Shown here in pieces: positions 46,788-56,213 of a stretch of 64,000 nucleotides of DNA. The position numbers were made by a program, and so were the translations under genes. The stretch comes from Candidatus Hydrogenedens sp. (GTDB lineage: Bacteria; Hydrogenedentota; Hydrogenedentia; Hydrogenedentales; Hydrogenedentaceae), in the NCBI GenBank assembly GCA_035378955.1, contig DAOSUS010000001.1, positions 51,571 to 115,570 on the forward strand, in the 5' to 3' direction. Numbering within the stretch: the first letter of the stretch is position 1; each line of letters starts with the position of its first letter. The notes under the pieces were generated by a model, which had not been told where the DNA came from, did not search any database, and was given only the letters and a program-made list of their open reading frames with translations.

Positions 46788-49700
46788 ATGAAGCAATTTT
46801 TTTCGATATTTTCTTTATCCATTGTCTTTTTCCTAATTCTGGTAAACGGTTCTGTTTTTTCAGATGGGCAGGAATGGATATATAAGGAATTTGCTGAAGC
46901 CAAACCCGATTTCTCACCGGTGCCTATATGGTGGTGGAGTGGAGGGAAGGTTACGAAAGAGGGAATTACATGGCAATTGCAAGAATTGGTTAAGGGAGGC
47001 ATTCATAATGCCATTATTCTAAATCTAGCTCCATCAGGACCGTTATATGGTAGTGCTCCCGATGACCCGTTATTTTTGACAGATGAATGGTGGGATTTAT
47101 TTGCATATACGCTTCAGGTAGCCAAACAGGTTGGAGTGCGGATTTGGTTCTATGACCAGTTGGGTTTTTCAGGAGCGGGCTTACAGGCACGCGTTGTTCG
47201 TGATAATCCGCCGTATCGGGGGATTGACCTTAAACGATTTGTAAAAGAGGTAACAGGACCCGGTACTGTGACCCTAGAAACACCTGCGGAAGGAAATCCA
47301 TTGGCTCTTTTCCGTTCCGAAAAGTTGGTTGAAGAAACAGATTCTTCTGATACCACACCCGAATGGATTTGGGGAAGTAAAAACACAGAGAACACACCGC
47401 ATGTGTTTTTCCGTAGAACATTTGAACTAACGGAACTACCTCCAAAAGCCATTGTGACCATTTCTTGCGATAATGGTTATGAACTTTATATTAACGGGAA
47501 ACGAATTGGTAACGAATTGGTATATGATACCGATGGATGGGAAACGGCGGAGGTTTTTGATGTGCTTCCCTATTTGCAAACAGGGAAAAATGTAATGGCT
47601 GTTCATGGGACAAATTTGGGTGGACCGGGTGGCTTGATTTTCTCATTACGGATAGGGGAAAAAGTTCTTTTAAGTGATAATCAATGTCGTATTGCATTAG
47701 AGGAAATACCAAACTGGCTAAATGTAGATTTTAATGATGATAACTGGAAGTCCGCCGTTGTTATAGGTCCGTTAGGCTGTTCGCCGTGGGATAAAGTAAA
47801 CAATATGAATGGTGGGAAGGCTTTACATGCACTCGGGAAACCTGTCGTTCGTGTCAGTCGAATTCCGATAAATATATCGGAACGCAATTTTACAGTAGAT
47901 ATACCAGAGGGAAGTTATCAGTTGGAACTTTTCTATACAGTGCCTGCTGGTTTTGATTATCATAATCCTGCGGCATGCCATGCGTTACTGGATATACTTC
48001 ATGGTGAGATTGAGCGGCGTTTTCCGGAAGAATTGGGCAAAACAATAGCGGGTTCTTTTCAAGATGAATTTCCACCGACACCGCGTTTCTCGTATTTATT
48101 TATGGAGGAATTCAAGAAACGGAAAGGTTATGACATACGGGATTATTTACCTGCCTTGTTTGAGGATGTAACAGACCGTTTTGGTAGTGAAACCACACCG
48201 AATACTGTAAAAGTTCGATGTGATGCTGCCGATGTTGCTGCCTCATTGGCAGAAGAAGCCTTTTTTATACCGCTGCATCAATGGCATGAGAAATACGGTA
48301 TGCTCTGCGGTTATGACCAGACGGTTAGAAATGGAGACCCATTCCGTGGAGAGTCGTATTATGTAGATTACTTTAAGACGATGCGGCATTTTTCCGTTCC
48401 CGGTGATGATATGAACGGTGATTGTAAACCACATCAGTCCATTGCTGACCTTTATAAGAGACCACGAGTTTGGGCGGAGGTTTTCCATTCCAGTGGTTGG
48501 GGACAAACTTTGGAAGAAATTGCGATTTTATTCCATCCTTGGTTACTGAATGGAGCCACTTTGTTTGACCCCCATGCCATTTATTATTCCATCCATGGCT
48601 CCTATTGGGAGTGGGCTCCACCGGATACGGGCTGGAGACAGCCGTATTTTGTGCATTACAAAACATTGGCGGATTATAACGCGCGTCTATGCTGGCTCCT
48701 ATCTCGAGGCAACCACAAAGTAGAAGTCGCCGTTATTCATCCATCAACAACAACCCATGCTTATATTGGTTACCGATTGGACTTACCCACAGCCAAGCAA
48801 GTTGCCGATACCTATTGGAATGTTCAGAGTTTCTTAAGGAAACATCATATTGATTATATTATTATGGATGAAGATTCTTTAGAAAAAACGGAAGTTTCTA
48901 CGGAAGGTGTAAAGATACATGAACTTAATTTCAAAATTTTTATTCTTCCTTCCTGTCAATTTTTGCGTTCGACTTCTGTGGAGAAATTGTCGCAATATGC
49001 AAATCTTGGGGGTAAAATTTATGTCTATGGGCTTGTGCCGGAACAAATATCGGATGTAATTCAATTGACTGATGAACAACGGAATGCATTAATAAACCTT
49101 CGTGAGAAAGGACAGGCCATCTCCGATTTGGATGCATGGGCATTGCAGTTACGCACAAATTCATATACATCTACCGCTGAATCTGTGCCTGTTTTAGAAC
49201 GGAATGTGGAGAATAAACCGTTTTACTTTATAATGTCCGATGAAGGGACACCAGCAACTTCGCGGGCACGGTTCGATATAAACAAGCGTGCTTTGTATGA
49301 AACACCCTCGGCAAAATGTGAAGTGCTGCAATTAACATTAAATCAGGAAGGTATTCCGGAGTTCTGGAATGCTATTACAGGGAGTGTAGAAACACTCTGG
49401 AATTATTCTATTGAGAACGGTAAGACAAAAGTTGCCGTGGATTTGTCTCGGACAGCGGCACCTCTTATTAGTGTTCGTAAAAAATCCGACCAGGATATGG
49501 ATGAAATAAAGTCGGACCTGAAAATTTTGTCCTGCAAAGAGGAACAAGGACAAATTCAATTAAGTGCCATGCCTTTCTTTAATCAACTCAATAGTCAATC
49601 GGTGACCCAAACCATCCATGTCCGTAAAGGAACGCAGGAATGGAATACCTCAGTTGAAGTGCCACCTACTTTGGAAAAGATATACGAAGGACCGTTTGCC

Positions 49701-51548
49701 TTTCAGTTAATTCCTACATGCGATAATAAAGATGGTAGTTTTGCTTATCCTCCATTCCCGGGACCTATCCCTGTAGAGACACGGGCGTTTAAAGGACAGG
49801 AAGAACGGGATAATAATACAGACTGGTTAAATCCAGACTACGACGATTCTGCATGGGAGATGATGCTGGCTTCATTCGGTCCACGGGCACGATGGAAAGG
49901 ACCTTTATCTTTGCCTGAAAATACAAATTTAGATTCTCTGCAACAAGTTTTAGACCTTGATGGAGAATGGAAAAATTGTGAATATTCCCTTAAATTGGGT
50001 ATCAATGAAGACCCAGTGTTTTCCAGTGCTTTAGGTGGGAAGGGGCGAATTCCGGAAGAATTTATTGATTTGGGAAGAGTTGTCAAAGGGAAGGTATTCC
50101 ATATCCAGTGCTTTGTAGAATTACCCCCTGAAGGTATTCCGGCAGACCAGCGGCTAAATGCTATCTTGCGTGTCGGTGCTACTGCTAAAAAGAAGGTGTT
50201 CTTGAACAAAATTCCTGTTGCAGGTGAAGGTAGTGGGGATGAACGAGTATTCAAGGGGAAAGTCCAATTGTCTTATGGGGTTAATGTTGTAGATGTTTTT
50301 GTTGAGAGTATTGTAGAGGGTCGGTTGAGGCTATATGTCCATTTTATGCCTGAAAGTGAGGACATTCCTACGCCAGAATGGATATGGAGTAATACACCCA
50401 GCCCTACCGGTAAAACAAAATTTGTGCGGGTCTTTGACATTCCAGTAGAACTTGCTTCTGCTAAAATGGTTGTGGCTTTAGGCGATATACACCAAATTTA
50501 TATAAATGGGCAAAAAATTTCAGACCAGGGAAATTTTGACCCATATTTTACAAGTCGTGCGGAACAATATGACATCAAACCCTATTTGAAAGTAGGTGAA
50601 AATTGTATAGAAATAATCGCTCGTGATATGGAAGACCAAACGGGACTTTTGTTAGACTCGGATATTCAACTGGTAGATGGGAAAGAAGTTGTTATTGTTT
50701 CGGATGCTAATTTCAAATGTATCCCAGAGCCTGTGATGGATGGACAGGCGGTTCCTGTAAAATTATTACCTCAACCGGCACATGGGTATATGGGTGACCC
50801 TGCATTGCTTTTAATCAAGCAACGCCCACATCCTTTGCCATTAGCAGGTTGGTTACAGGACCAGGCCGAGCCACCGGAACCATTCAACAAATTGATTTTT
50901 TTCCCATCTACAGATTTGCCTGTTCCATATCGGTTCCGTTTTCTGCTTCCACCGGGAGCGAAATCTATGAATTTGAAATGTGTCGGCAAGTTAGAATGCT
51001 GGATTAACGGGACACCTCTTTCCGTAGAAGGAAACGGTCCACTTTATAAGATAGTTTTACCTGAACCTGAATCCCCGCACAGAGTTGCCTGCTTGCGTAT
51101 TGAGACAAAACGAGGTTTTGAGAAAGGTGCGGCTATTTTAGAACCGATTACCTACGAGATGGGTGAAGGGAATATCCCATTAGGTTCATGGGATGAATTG
51201 GGATTTTTGCATTATAGCGGAGGTATGGAGTATCGGTTAACCGTTGAACCACCCGCAGAGCCTAACCGAAAAGTATATCTTAGTTTGGGGCGTGTTCGTG
51301 GGACAGCGGAAGTTTTTGTTAACGGAATATCCTGCAGAACATGTATCTGGCATCCGTATCTGTTTGATATTACCTCTGCATTAACCCAACCTACCAATGA
51401 TGTCCGAATTCGCGTATACAACACATTAGGACCACATTTTGCAATCGGTCATCCCAGTGCCCATGTATTTGAAGGACATACAAAATCCGGCATCTTTGGT
51501 CCAATTAAAACACTACAAATCCTCGTTGTTAATGTCACCTTACAATAA
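46788..51548 (+). CDS. Very large exported glycosidase, GH106-like (alpha-L-rhamnosidase family)
   Basis: A 1586-residue protein with a signal peptide (about 1-25). Residues about 26-130 read PIWWWSGGKVTKEGITWQLQ...GVRIWFYDQLGF, and a further block (about 415-450) reads SFQDEFPPTPRFSYLFMEEF...KGYDIRDYLPALF; these resemble GH106 rhamnosidases, including the acidic residues in the barrel. At least two beta-sandwich, galactose-binding-like modules are visible: one inserted near 200-290 (YINGKRIG...VLPYLQTGKNVMAVHG) and one near 1210-1290 (YINGQKIS...IKPYLKVGENCIEI). More follow toward the C-terminus. It probably removes rhamnose from external glycans. No transporter or regulator is adjacent. The family call is moderate; the substrate is inferred. 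Confidence 0.75.
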   Translation: MKQFFSIFSLSIVFFLILVNGSVFSDGQEWIYKEFAEAKPDFSPVPIWWWSGGKVTKEGITWQLQELVKGGIHNAIILNLAPSGPLYGSAPDDPLFLTDEWWDLFAYTLQVAKQVGVRIWFYDQLGFSGAGLQARVVRDNPPYRGIDLKRFVKEVTGPGTVTLETPAEGNPLALFRSEKLVEETDSSDTTPEWIWGSKNTENTPHVFFRRTFELTELPPKAIVTISCDNGYELYINGKRIGNELVYDTDGWETAEVFDVLPYLQTGKNVMAVHGTNLGGPGGLIFSLRIGEKVLLSDNQCRIALEEIPNWLNVDFNDDNWKSAVVIGPLGCSPWDKVNNMNGGKALHALGKPVVRVSRIPINISERNFTVDIPEGSYQLELFYTVPAGFDYHNPAACHALLDILHGEIERRFPEELGKTIAGSFQDEFPPTPRFSYLFMEEFKKRKGYDIRDYLPALFEDVTDRFGSETTPNTVKVRCDAADVAASLAEEAFFIPLHQWHEKYGMLCGYDQTVRNGDPFRGESYYVDYFKTMRHFSVPGDDMNGDCKPHQSIADLYKRPRVWAEVFHSSGWGQTLEEIAILFHPWLLNGATLFDPHAIYYSIHGSYWEWAPPDTGWRQPYFVHYKTLADYNARLCWLLSRGNHKVEVAVIHPSTTTHAYIGYRLDLPTAKQVADTYWNVQSFLRKHHIDYIIMDEDSLEKTEVSTEGVKIHELNFKIFILPSCQFLRSTSVEKLSQYANLGGKIYVYGLVPEQISDVIQLTDEQRNALINLREKGQAISDLDAWALQLRTNSYTSTAESVPVLERNVENKPFYFIMSDEGTPATSRARFDINKRALYETPSAKCEVLQLTLNQEGIPEFWNAITGSVETLWNYSIENGKTKVAVDLSRTAAPLISVRKKSDQDMDEIKSDLKILSCKEEQGQIQLSAMPFFNQLNSQSVTQTIHVRKGTQEWNTSVEVPPTLEKIYEGPFAFQLIPTCDNKDGSFAYPPFPGPIPVETRAFKGQEERDNNTDWLNPDYDDSAWEMMLASFGPRARWKGPLSLPENTNLDSLQQVLDLDGEWKNCEYSLKLGINEDPVFSSALGGKGRIPEEFIDLGRVVKGKVFHIQCFVELPPEGIPADQRLNAILRVGATAKKKVFLNKIPVAGEGSGDERVFKGKVQLSYGVNVVDVFVESIVEGRLRLYVHFMPESEDIPTPEWIWSNTPSPTGKTKFVRVFDIPVELASAKMVVALGDIHQIYINGQKISDQGNFDPYFTSRAEQYDIKPYLKVGENCIEIIARDMEDQTGLLLDSDIQLVDGKEVVIVSDANFKCIPEPVMDGQAVPVKLLPQPAHGYMGDPALLLIKQRPHPLPLAGWLQDQAEPPEPFNKLIFFPSTDLPVPYRFRFLLPPGAKSMNLKCVGKLECWINGTPLSVEGNGPLYKIVLPEPESPHRVACLRIETKRGFEKGAAILEPITYEMGEGNIPLGSWDELGFLHYSGGMEYRLTVEPPAEPNRKVYLSLGRVRGTAEVFVNGISCRTCIWHPYLFDITSALTQPTNDVRIRVYNTLGPHFAIGHPSAHVFEGHTKSGIFGPIKTLQILVVNVTLQ

Positions 51549-51814
51549 GAAATATTTCATAACATAAAAATAACTTTCTAAGGTATCGAGAGATACTTTA
51601 TAATATCTTTATTAAAAATAGTCCGTGTGAAGAGACACGATTTGCGTTGTTTTTGATTAGCCTTCTTGAAGATTTAACACAGGATTTGATTTATAATTAC
51701 GAGGTAAAAGGTTTAAATCCTATAAAAAGAATTTTTGAGAGTTTAGTTGATTTTTCGAAAACATATAGTTTTATAAAAAGTGTTTGTTGATGTTTTTGAT
51801 AAGGGACAGTATAT

Positions 51815-52705
51815 ATGCGGGTAGTTTTAAGTGATAAAGAGTGGTATTATGGAAGGTATGTTTTTGTAGGGATTGTTGCTTTGATTGCGGTATGTAGCGG
51901 GGCAAGTTTATATTATTTTGAACATCGAACAAGAGATATATCTCAAGCGGATAATGCTGTTATTCAAACAAAAATAGTTCCATCGGCAAGCAAGTCGAAT
52001 ATCCCCGCTGAAGAAAAGAATGAAACAGAAGAGAAAGGGAAAGGGATTCCTGTTAATGTTCGATTGGAAGATAGTTTGAAAGATGTAACACCAGATACAA
52101 ATACCGTATCTCCGCAAACACAGGATAAGCCTCACATGATTGCTGTGGGTATTCAAGGGGCAATACAAAAGCCGGGTTTGTATTGGCTTGAAGAAGGGAC
52201 CCGATTACAGGAATTGATAGATAAGGCTGGCGGACCTTTAGATAATGCGGAACTGCGATATATGAATATTGCAGCAATATTAATGGATGGCACCACAGTT
52301 GTTATACCGGAAAAGCAAAAAGTTGAATTTAACGGGCAACGACTTTCCGCTCGTGGTTCTTCGCAACCAGTGCCTTCTATCCTATCTGCAGGGAATGCTT
52401 ATATTGCCAATGCAAACAATACAAATACGACGCAAACTGCTTCTGCTTCACCCGTGCCAATTCCTGCTTCTACTCGTAAAGAAAATTCAAAGGGGACAAA
52501 TACTGGTGGCTTGATTGACATCAATCATGCAAGCCAACAAGAGTTAGAAACATTGCCGGGTATTGGTCCTGTTCTGGCAAAATCCATTATCTCCTATCGC
52601 GAAAATCAACCTTTTCAGAGTGTTGAAGAATTGATGCAAGTATCAGGTATAGGGCCTAAACGGTTTGAAAAAATCCGTGACCTTGTTACCGTAACACCTC
52701 CATAG
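51815..52705 (+). CDS. ComEA-like DNA-binding protein with SLBB and helix-hairpin-helix domains
   Basis: The 296-residue protein has one N-terminal membrane anchor (about residues 16-35), a polar linker, an SLBB-type domain (about 108-170; VGIQGAIQKPGLYWLEEGTRLQELIDKAGG), a Ser/Thr/Asn-rich linker and a C-terminal ComEA helix-hairpin-helix pair (about 230-295; IDINHASQQELETLPGIGPVLAKSI and VSGIGPKRFEKI). ComEA binds incoming DNA outside the membrane during natural transformation. A pilus-type ATPase and a pseudopilin are also in the window, but no comEC. The SLBB plus ComEA order is common in bacteria. GATAAGGGA upstream serves as ribosome-binding site. Confidence 0.88.
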   Translation: MRVVLSDKEWYYGRYVFVGIVALIAVCSGASLYYFEHRTRDISQADNAVIQTKIVPSASKSNIPAEEKNETEEKGKGIPVNVRLEDSLKDVTPDTNTVSPQTQDKPHMIAVGIQGAIQKPGLYWLEEGTRLQELIDKAGGPLDNAELRYMNIAAILMDGTTVVIPEKQKVEFNGQRLSARGSSQPVPSILSAGNAYIANANNTNTTQTASASPVPIPASTRKENSKGTNTGGLIDINHASQQELETLPGIGPVLAKSIISYRENQPFQSVEELMQVSGIGPKRFEKIRDLVTVTPP

Positions 52706-52788
52706 ATAGATGGGTTGCAAGGAAAAATAGAGAAAGATAACATCTTTTATTTAGTGCTACGAAATCCATACCTATATAAACATATCCC

Positions 52789-52920
52789 TAATAAACAACT
52801 TTAATGTCTGTTATAAAAAAGCGATTCTTTCCCAAAGCGATTTTTCCTCTCCAGAAACAGTATAATAACTTTACAGTTTAATCCAAACCTAAAAACTCTA
52901 TTTATTCAAAGGCCTCAAAT
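52789..52920 (+). repeat. Dispersed 132-bp repeat, copy B
   Basis: Identical to copy C (54904-55035) at 129 of 132 positions; the three differences lie in the last 20 bases. It holds two AAAGCGATT words about 20 bases apart and a TATAAT (52861-52866). It lies just past the ComEA-like gene, facing the 3' end of the interrupted glycosyltransferase gene. Confidence 0.95.
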
Positions 52921-52946
52921 CTGTTACCCTAAGTTCTATGGTAATT

Positions 52947-54569
52947 CTAATTTATATTTTGGGGCTGTTTATGTGGCTTTTTAATTAGATAGTCGAAACA
53001 TCCTAAATTAAATTGAATTATAGTCTTTAGCCTTTCAATTGAAAATATAGGCCCTGAGATTAAGAGATGTAATTTCTCGTAATATTCTGCTAAATCCTTA
53101 TCTTGTATCATATTAATACCTGTATTTATTGTTTCCTCATAACCTTTGGGAACTTCTTTACGAAAATGTCCTATCCTCCATTTCCCTGTGCACGGTAGCC
53201 TTGCCAAAAGAGGTTCTGCTAAACCGAAGTAATCAATAATATGAGCATTAGGCCCGGCAAGAAATCCCGTTGCACCGATTGCCCCATAAACATAAGTCTT
53301 TTTGCTATTTTTATTCTCCTCTCTTAATTTCCAACCTCGTTCAGCCCAACTGTAACAAGGCATTCTTTTCTCTATTCTCCCATAGTTTTGTAATGCTGTT
53401 CCTTAGAAATAGAACTCTCTTTCGTTGCCTACTCCGTGGGTAAGTTTGAAATTTTTTAAGTTACTACCGTAATTTGAACCCGTAAAAAGGGGTAATTCAG
53501 GTTGGCTTATGCTAATCATTATTAATAAGAGAGCAATAAATATCTTTTTTAAGTAAAGATTATAAGTATCAAAAAATCTCATTATAATAACAATAGACAA
53601 TAGAAAAGGAAGCGTAAAAAATCTACCTCCCATAAAACATCCGCCTATCCACAAAATATAAAGGCAATACAACACAACCCCTGCTGATAGAGTAAGCATA
53701 GGAAAAACATTCTTTCTATACTGCTTCTTCAGATTAGGCACAGAGACTAAAATGCCTAATGCGATTACCACCAAAGTAATCAGGTCTTTATGTATGGAAT
53801 ACAAGTAATACCACAAGCCTTGCTTTATAAATTCTATTTTTGGAATTCCTGCACTAAGTTTTGCGTAGGCTGTATTGGGAAAAGGGAAACCATAGTAGAC
53901 AATAGAAAAAATTTCCCACCCTACCAAAGGTAAGTATCCAACGCATATATAAAAAATAGCCTTGAAGCAAAATCCAGATAGATACCAGATATAAAATAGC
54001 ATAGGGAAGTAAAATAATAAACAATCAATTCTATTTAATCCCCCCAAGCAAGATATAAGACTTAAAATAAGTACATCTCTATTTCTCATTTCTCCCTTAT
54101 CAACAACTCTAAAAAAATAACCAACAAATAAAAGCAATAACAAGTGAGATAAAGGATTTTCTAACCCTGATGTCGAAAAATCTACAAACGCTCTTGAAAA
54201 AGAAGCAACAATAATCGCAATTATTGCACTTGTTATTTTCAAACCTGTTCCGAATATAAGATAGGTAACAACAATAATTGAAATTAGAATGTTTGCAAAA
54301 TGCCAGGTTAAAAACCCCTCATGGGTTAAAGAGTATGCAATTATATTCCAAAATAACCACAAAGGGTGAGTATATGCCTGAACGCGTTCTGAAATATTCC
54401 ATCTTAATCCATATCCGTTGACAAAATTATCTACAACCCTATAACTTATATATGCATCATCACACAACCAGGCTGTTTTTATAAGTAAATAGGTAAAGTA
54501 AAGCACAGTCGTTATAGCAAAAGCCAAACTTAAAATATTCTTAATTTTCGATTTCTGAATATATATCAT
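52947..54569 (-). pseudogene. Membrane glycosyltransferase-like gene interrupted by one in-frame stop
   Basis: Two collinear parts in the same frame: 54569-53403 (388 residues, about ten membrane segments, N-terminal LCDDAYISYRVVDNFVNGYGLRWN, with the DD pair of GT-C enzymes) and 53402-52947, a soluble C-terminal part with YVYGAIGATGFLAGPNAHIIDYFGLAEPLLARLP...WRIGHFRKEVP. They are separated only by a TAA at 53403-53405; the following codons (GTALQNYGRIEKRMPCYSW) stay open. The joined product of about 540 residues resembles LA_3751-like or AftB-like bacterial GT-C membrane glycosyltransferases. The simplest reading is a nonsense mutation; a sequencing error or readthrough is possible. Repeats B and C flank it on both sides. 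Confidence 0.75.
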
Positions 54570-54903
54570 TTTTAACCAATGGAGATTTCTGAATAAAAAA
54601 TTTTATTTATTGTAATAAAAAGAGAGTTTAGAGTAAAAAATAAGACGGAAGAGAAAGTATCAATGTTATCCTAACAAGAGCCTATACGAACAGAACAATT
54701 TTTAGGACTGATGGCAGATAATACCTTGGGGAGAGATAGAGCAAAGGTGTATTGAAGTGGGTTTGTATAAGCCGAATTATGGGATAACAAAATCATTCCT
54801 CACTTCCGTGTCGGTTATTAATAAGTAGTTTATTTTTTGCAGGCGGTATGAATGCCTAATCCGCATACGGAGGTAAAAAAGAGGAAGAGAGAATAGTAAT
54901 CGA
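54570..54903. other. Non-coding stretch between interrupted glycosyltransferase and repeat C
   Basis: No gene found on either strand. The left part is AT-rich and must contain the promoter of the minus-strand glycosyltransferase. The right part (about 54690-54890) has a more balanced composition, with imperfect complementary words such as GAAGTGGG (near 54756) and CCTCACTTC (near 54798), and may be structured RNA or a decayed insertion. Nothing specific was recognised. Confidence 0.5.
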
Positions 54904-55035
54904 TAATAAACAACTTTAATGTCTGTTATAAAAAAGCGATTCTTTCCCAAAGCGATTTTTCCTCTCCAGAAACAGTATAATAACTTTACAGTTTAATCCA
55001 AACCTAAAAACTCTATTTGTTCAAAAGTCTCAAAT
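54904..55035 (+). repeat. Dispersed 132-bp repeat, copy C
   Basis: Near-identical to copy B and related to copy A. It ends 31 bases before the first possible start codon of the GT2-GtrA gene, in the same orientation, so it would lie in that gene's promoter or leader. Its TATAAT (54976-54981) is conserved in all three copies. Confidence 0.95.
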
Positions 55036-55066
55036 GAATATTTAAGACTTTCAAAATAGTATAGAA

Positions 55067-56161
55067 ATGATTTCCATACCCATGAAGCAAAGTATATCTA
55101 TAGTTGTTCCCACATATAAAGAATGCGAAAATCTACCGGAACTTATTCATCGCATTCAGAAAGTTAAAGAGGACCATAACTTAAACCTTGAATTAATTAT
55201 TGTAGATGATAATAGTAAGGACGGTAGTGAAGAGTATGTTCAATCGTTGGGTTATCCCTGGTGTCGTATTTTTGTGCGTCGTGATGAAAAGGGACTTAGT
55301 TCGGCTGTATTAAAAGGTTTTACCGAAGCGCAGGGGGATATTTTTGTGGTAATGGATGCCGATTTGAGCCATCCCCCGGAGAAAATACCGGAGCTAATCG
55401 AGCAAATTCAGGCAGGTGCTGATATGGTTATGGGGTCGCGGTATGTTCCCGGTGGGAAAACGGATGAGGAATGGGGTTTGTTTCGGTGGTTAAATAGTAA
55501 AATAGCCACATTATTAGCACGACCATTGACCTCTGTGAAGGACCCGATGAGTGGTTTCTTTGCTCTACCCAGAAGGATATATGAAAAATCGGCACCTTTA
55601 AATCCCACAGGGTATAAAATTGCATTGGAATTACTGGTGAAATGCCCTATAGAGAAGGTAGTAGAGATACCTATTTATTTTTCGCAACGAGCCAAAGGGA
55701 AAAGTAAACTTTCGATTAAAGAGCAGTTCAAATATCTGGTGCACCTACGGAGATTGTATTTTTTTAAGTATGAAAATCTAACTTATCTCTTACATTTTTC
55801 TATTATAGGTTTTTCGGGCACCCTAGTAAACCTGCTGGCACTGACCATACTTGTTTTTTTGGGAATTCCTGTTCGTCTTTCTGTGGCAATATCCATCATC
55901 ATAGCCATGCTTTCCAATTTTGTATTAAATCGCAGGTTTACCTTTCCCCATGCAGTAGGGAGCCATTGGTTTCCTCAATTAATAGGTTTTATGAGTGCTT
56001 GCTCTATCGGGGCTGTAATAAACTACATCACAGTTCTTATCCTTTTATATATCTTCCCTCTATTAGAAAACTTGCCTCAATTACCAGCTCTTGTGGGTAT
56101 CCTTGCTGGGCTGATTTCCAATTTCATTCTCAGTAAAAATTTTGTTTTTCGTAAGAAGTAA
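55067..56161 (+). CDS. GT2 glycosyltransferase (polyprenyl-phosphate sugar type) fused to GtrA-like membrane domain
   Basis: A 364-residue fusion. The N-terminal GT-A domain (about residues 8-230) starts ISIVVPTYKECENLPELI and has the DDNSKDGS and metal-binding VMDADLSHPPEKIPEL motifs of dolichyl-phosphate mannose synthase-like enzymes, which load a sugar onto a lipid phosphate. The C-terminal GtrA-like part (about 243-362) has four membrane segments and the NFVLNRRFTFP and NFILSKNFVFRKK motifs, and may flip or anchor the lipid-linked sugar. The product could feed GT-C enzymes such as those at 12.5 and 53-54.5 kb (inference). The start is uncertain: ATG at 55067 or 55082, neither with a clear ribosome-binding site. 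Confidence 0.9.
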   Translation: MISIPMKQSISIVVPTYKECENLPELIHRIQKVKEDHNLNLELIIVDDNSKDGSEEYVQSLGYPWCRIFVRRDEKGLSSAVLKGFTEAQGDIFVVMDADLSHPPEKIPELIEQIQAGADMVMGSRYVPGGKTDEEWGLFRWLNSKIATLLARPLTSVKDPMSGFFALPRRIYEKSAPLNPTGYKIALELLVKCPIEKVVEIPIYFSQRAKGKSKLSIKEQFKYLVHLRRLYFFKYENLTYLLHFSIIGFSGTLVNLLALTILVFLGIPVRLSVAISIIIAMLSNFVLNRRFTFPHAVGSHWFPQLIGFMSACSIGAVINYITVLILLYIFPLLENLPQLPALVGILAGLISNFILSKNFVFRKK

Positions 56162-56174
56162 AGCGAGAAAATAA

Positions 56175-56208
56175 GTCGGATGCATCAGATTTATCCCATG
56201 CATCCGAC
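56175..56208. terminator. Hairpin between convergent genes
   Basis: Perfect 11-bp stem GTCGGATGCAT (56175-56185) / ATGCATCCGAC (56198-56208) with a 12-base loop. It lies 14 bases past the GT2-GtrA stop and just before the stop of the convergent TPR gene. No long T-run follows on either side, so termination strength is uncertain. Confidence 0.6.
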
Positions 56209-56213
56209 ACTCA

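Noticed and set aside
43872..54569. Stop-codon reassignment or selenocysteine/pyrrolysine use to explain the in-frame stops in two genes.
   Set aside because: Both TAA and TAG are involved, all intact genes use TAA, TAG and TGA as normal ends, and no suppressor tRNA or recoding hairpin was seen; decay is simpler.
54690..54890. Group II intron end or other catalytic RNA, suggested by GCGGTATG ... CGCATACGG.
   Set aside because: The words do not pair as a domain V hairpin would, and no reverse transcriptase or intron boundaries were seen.
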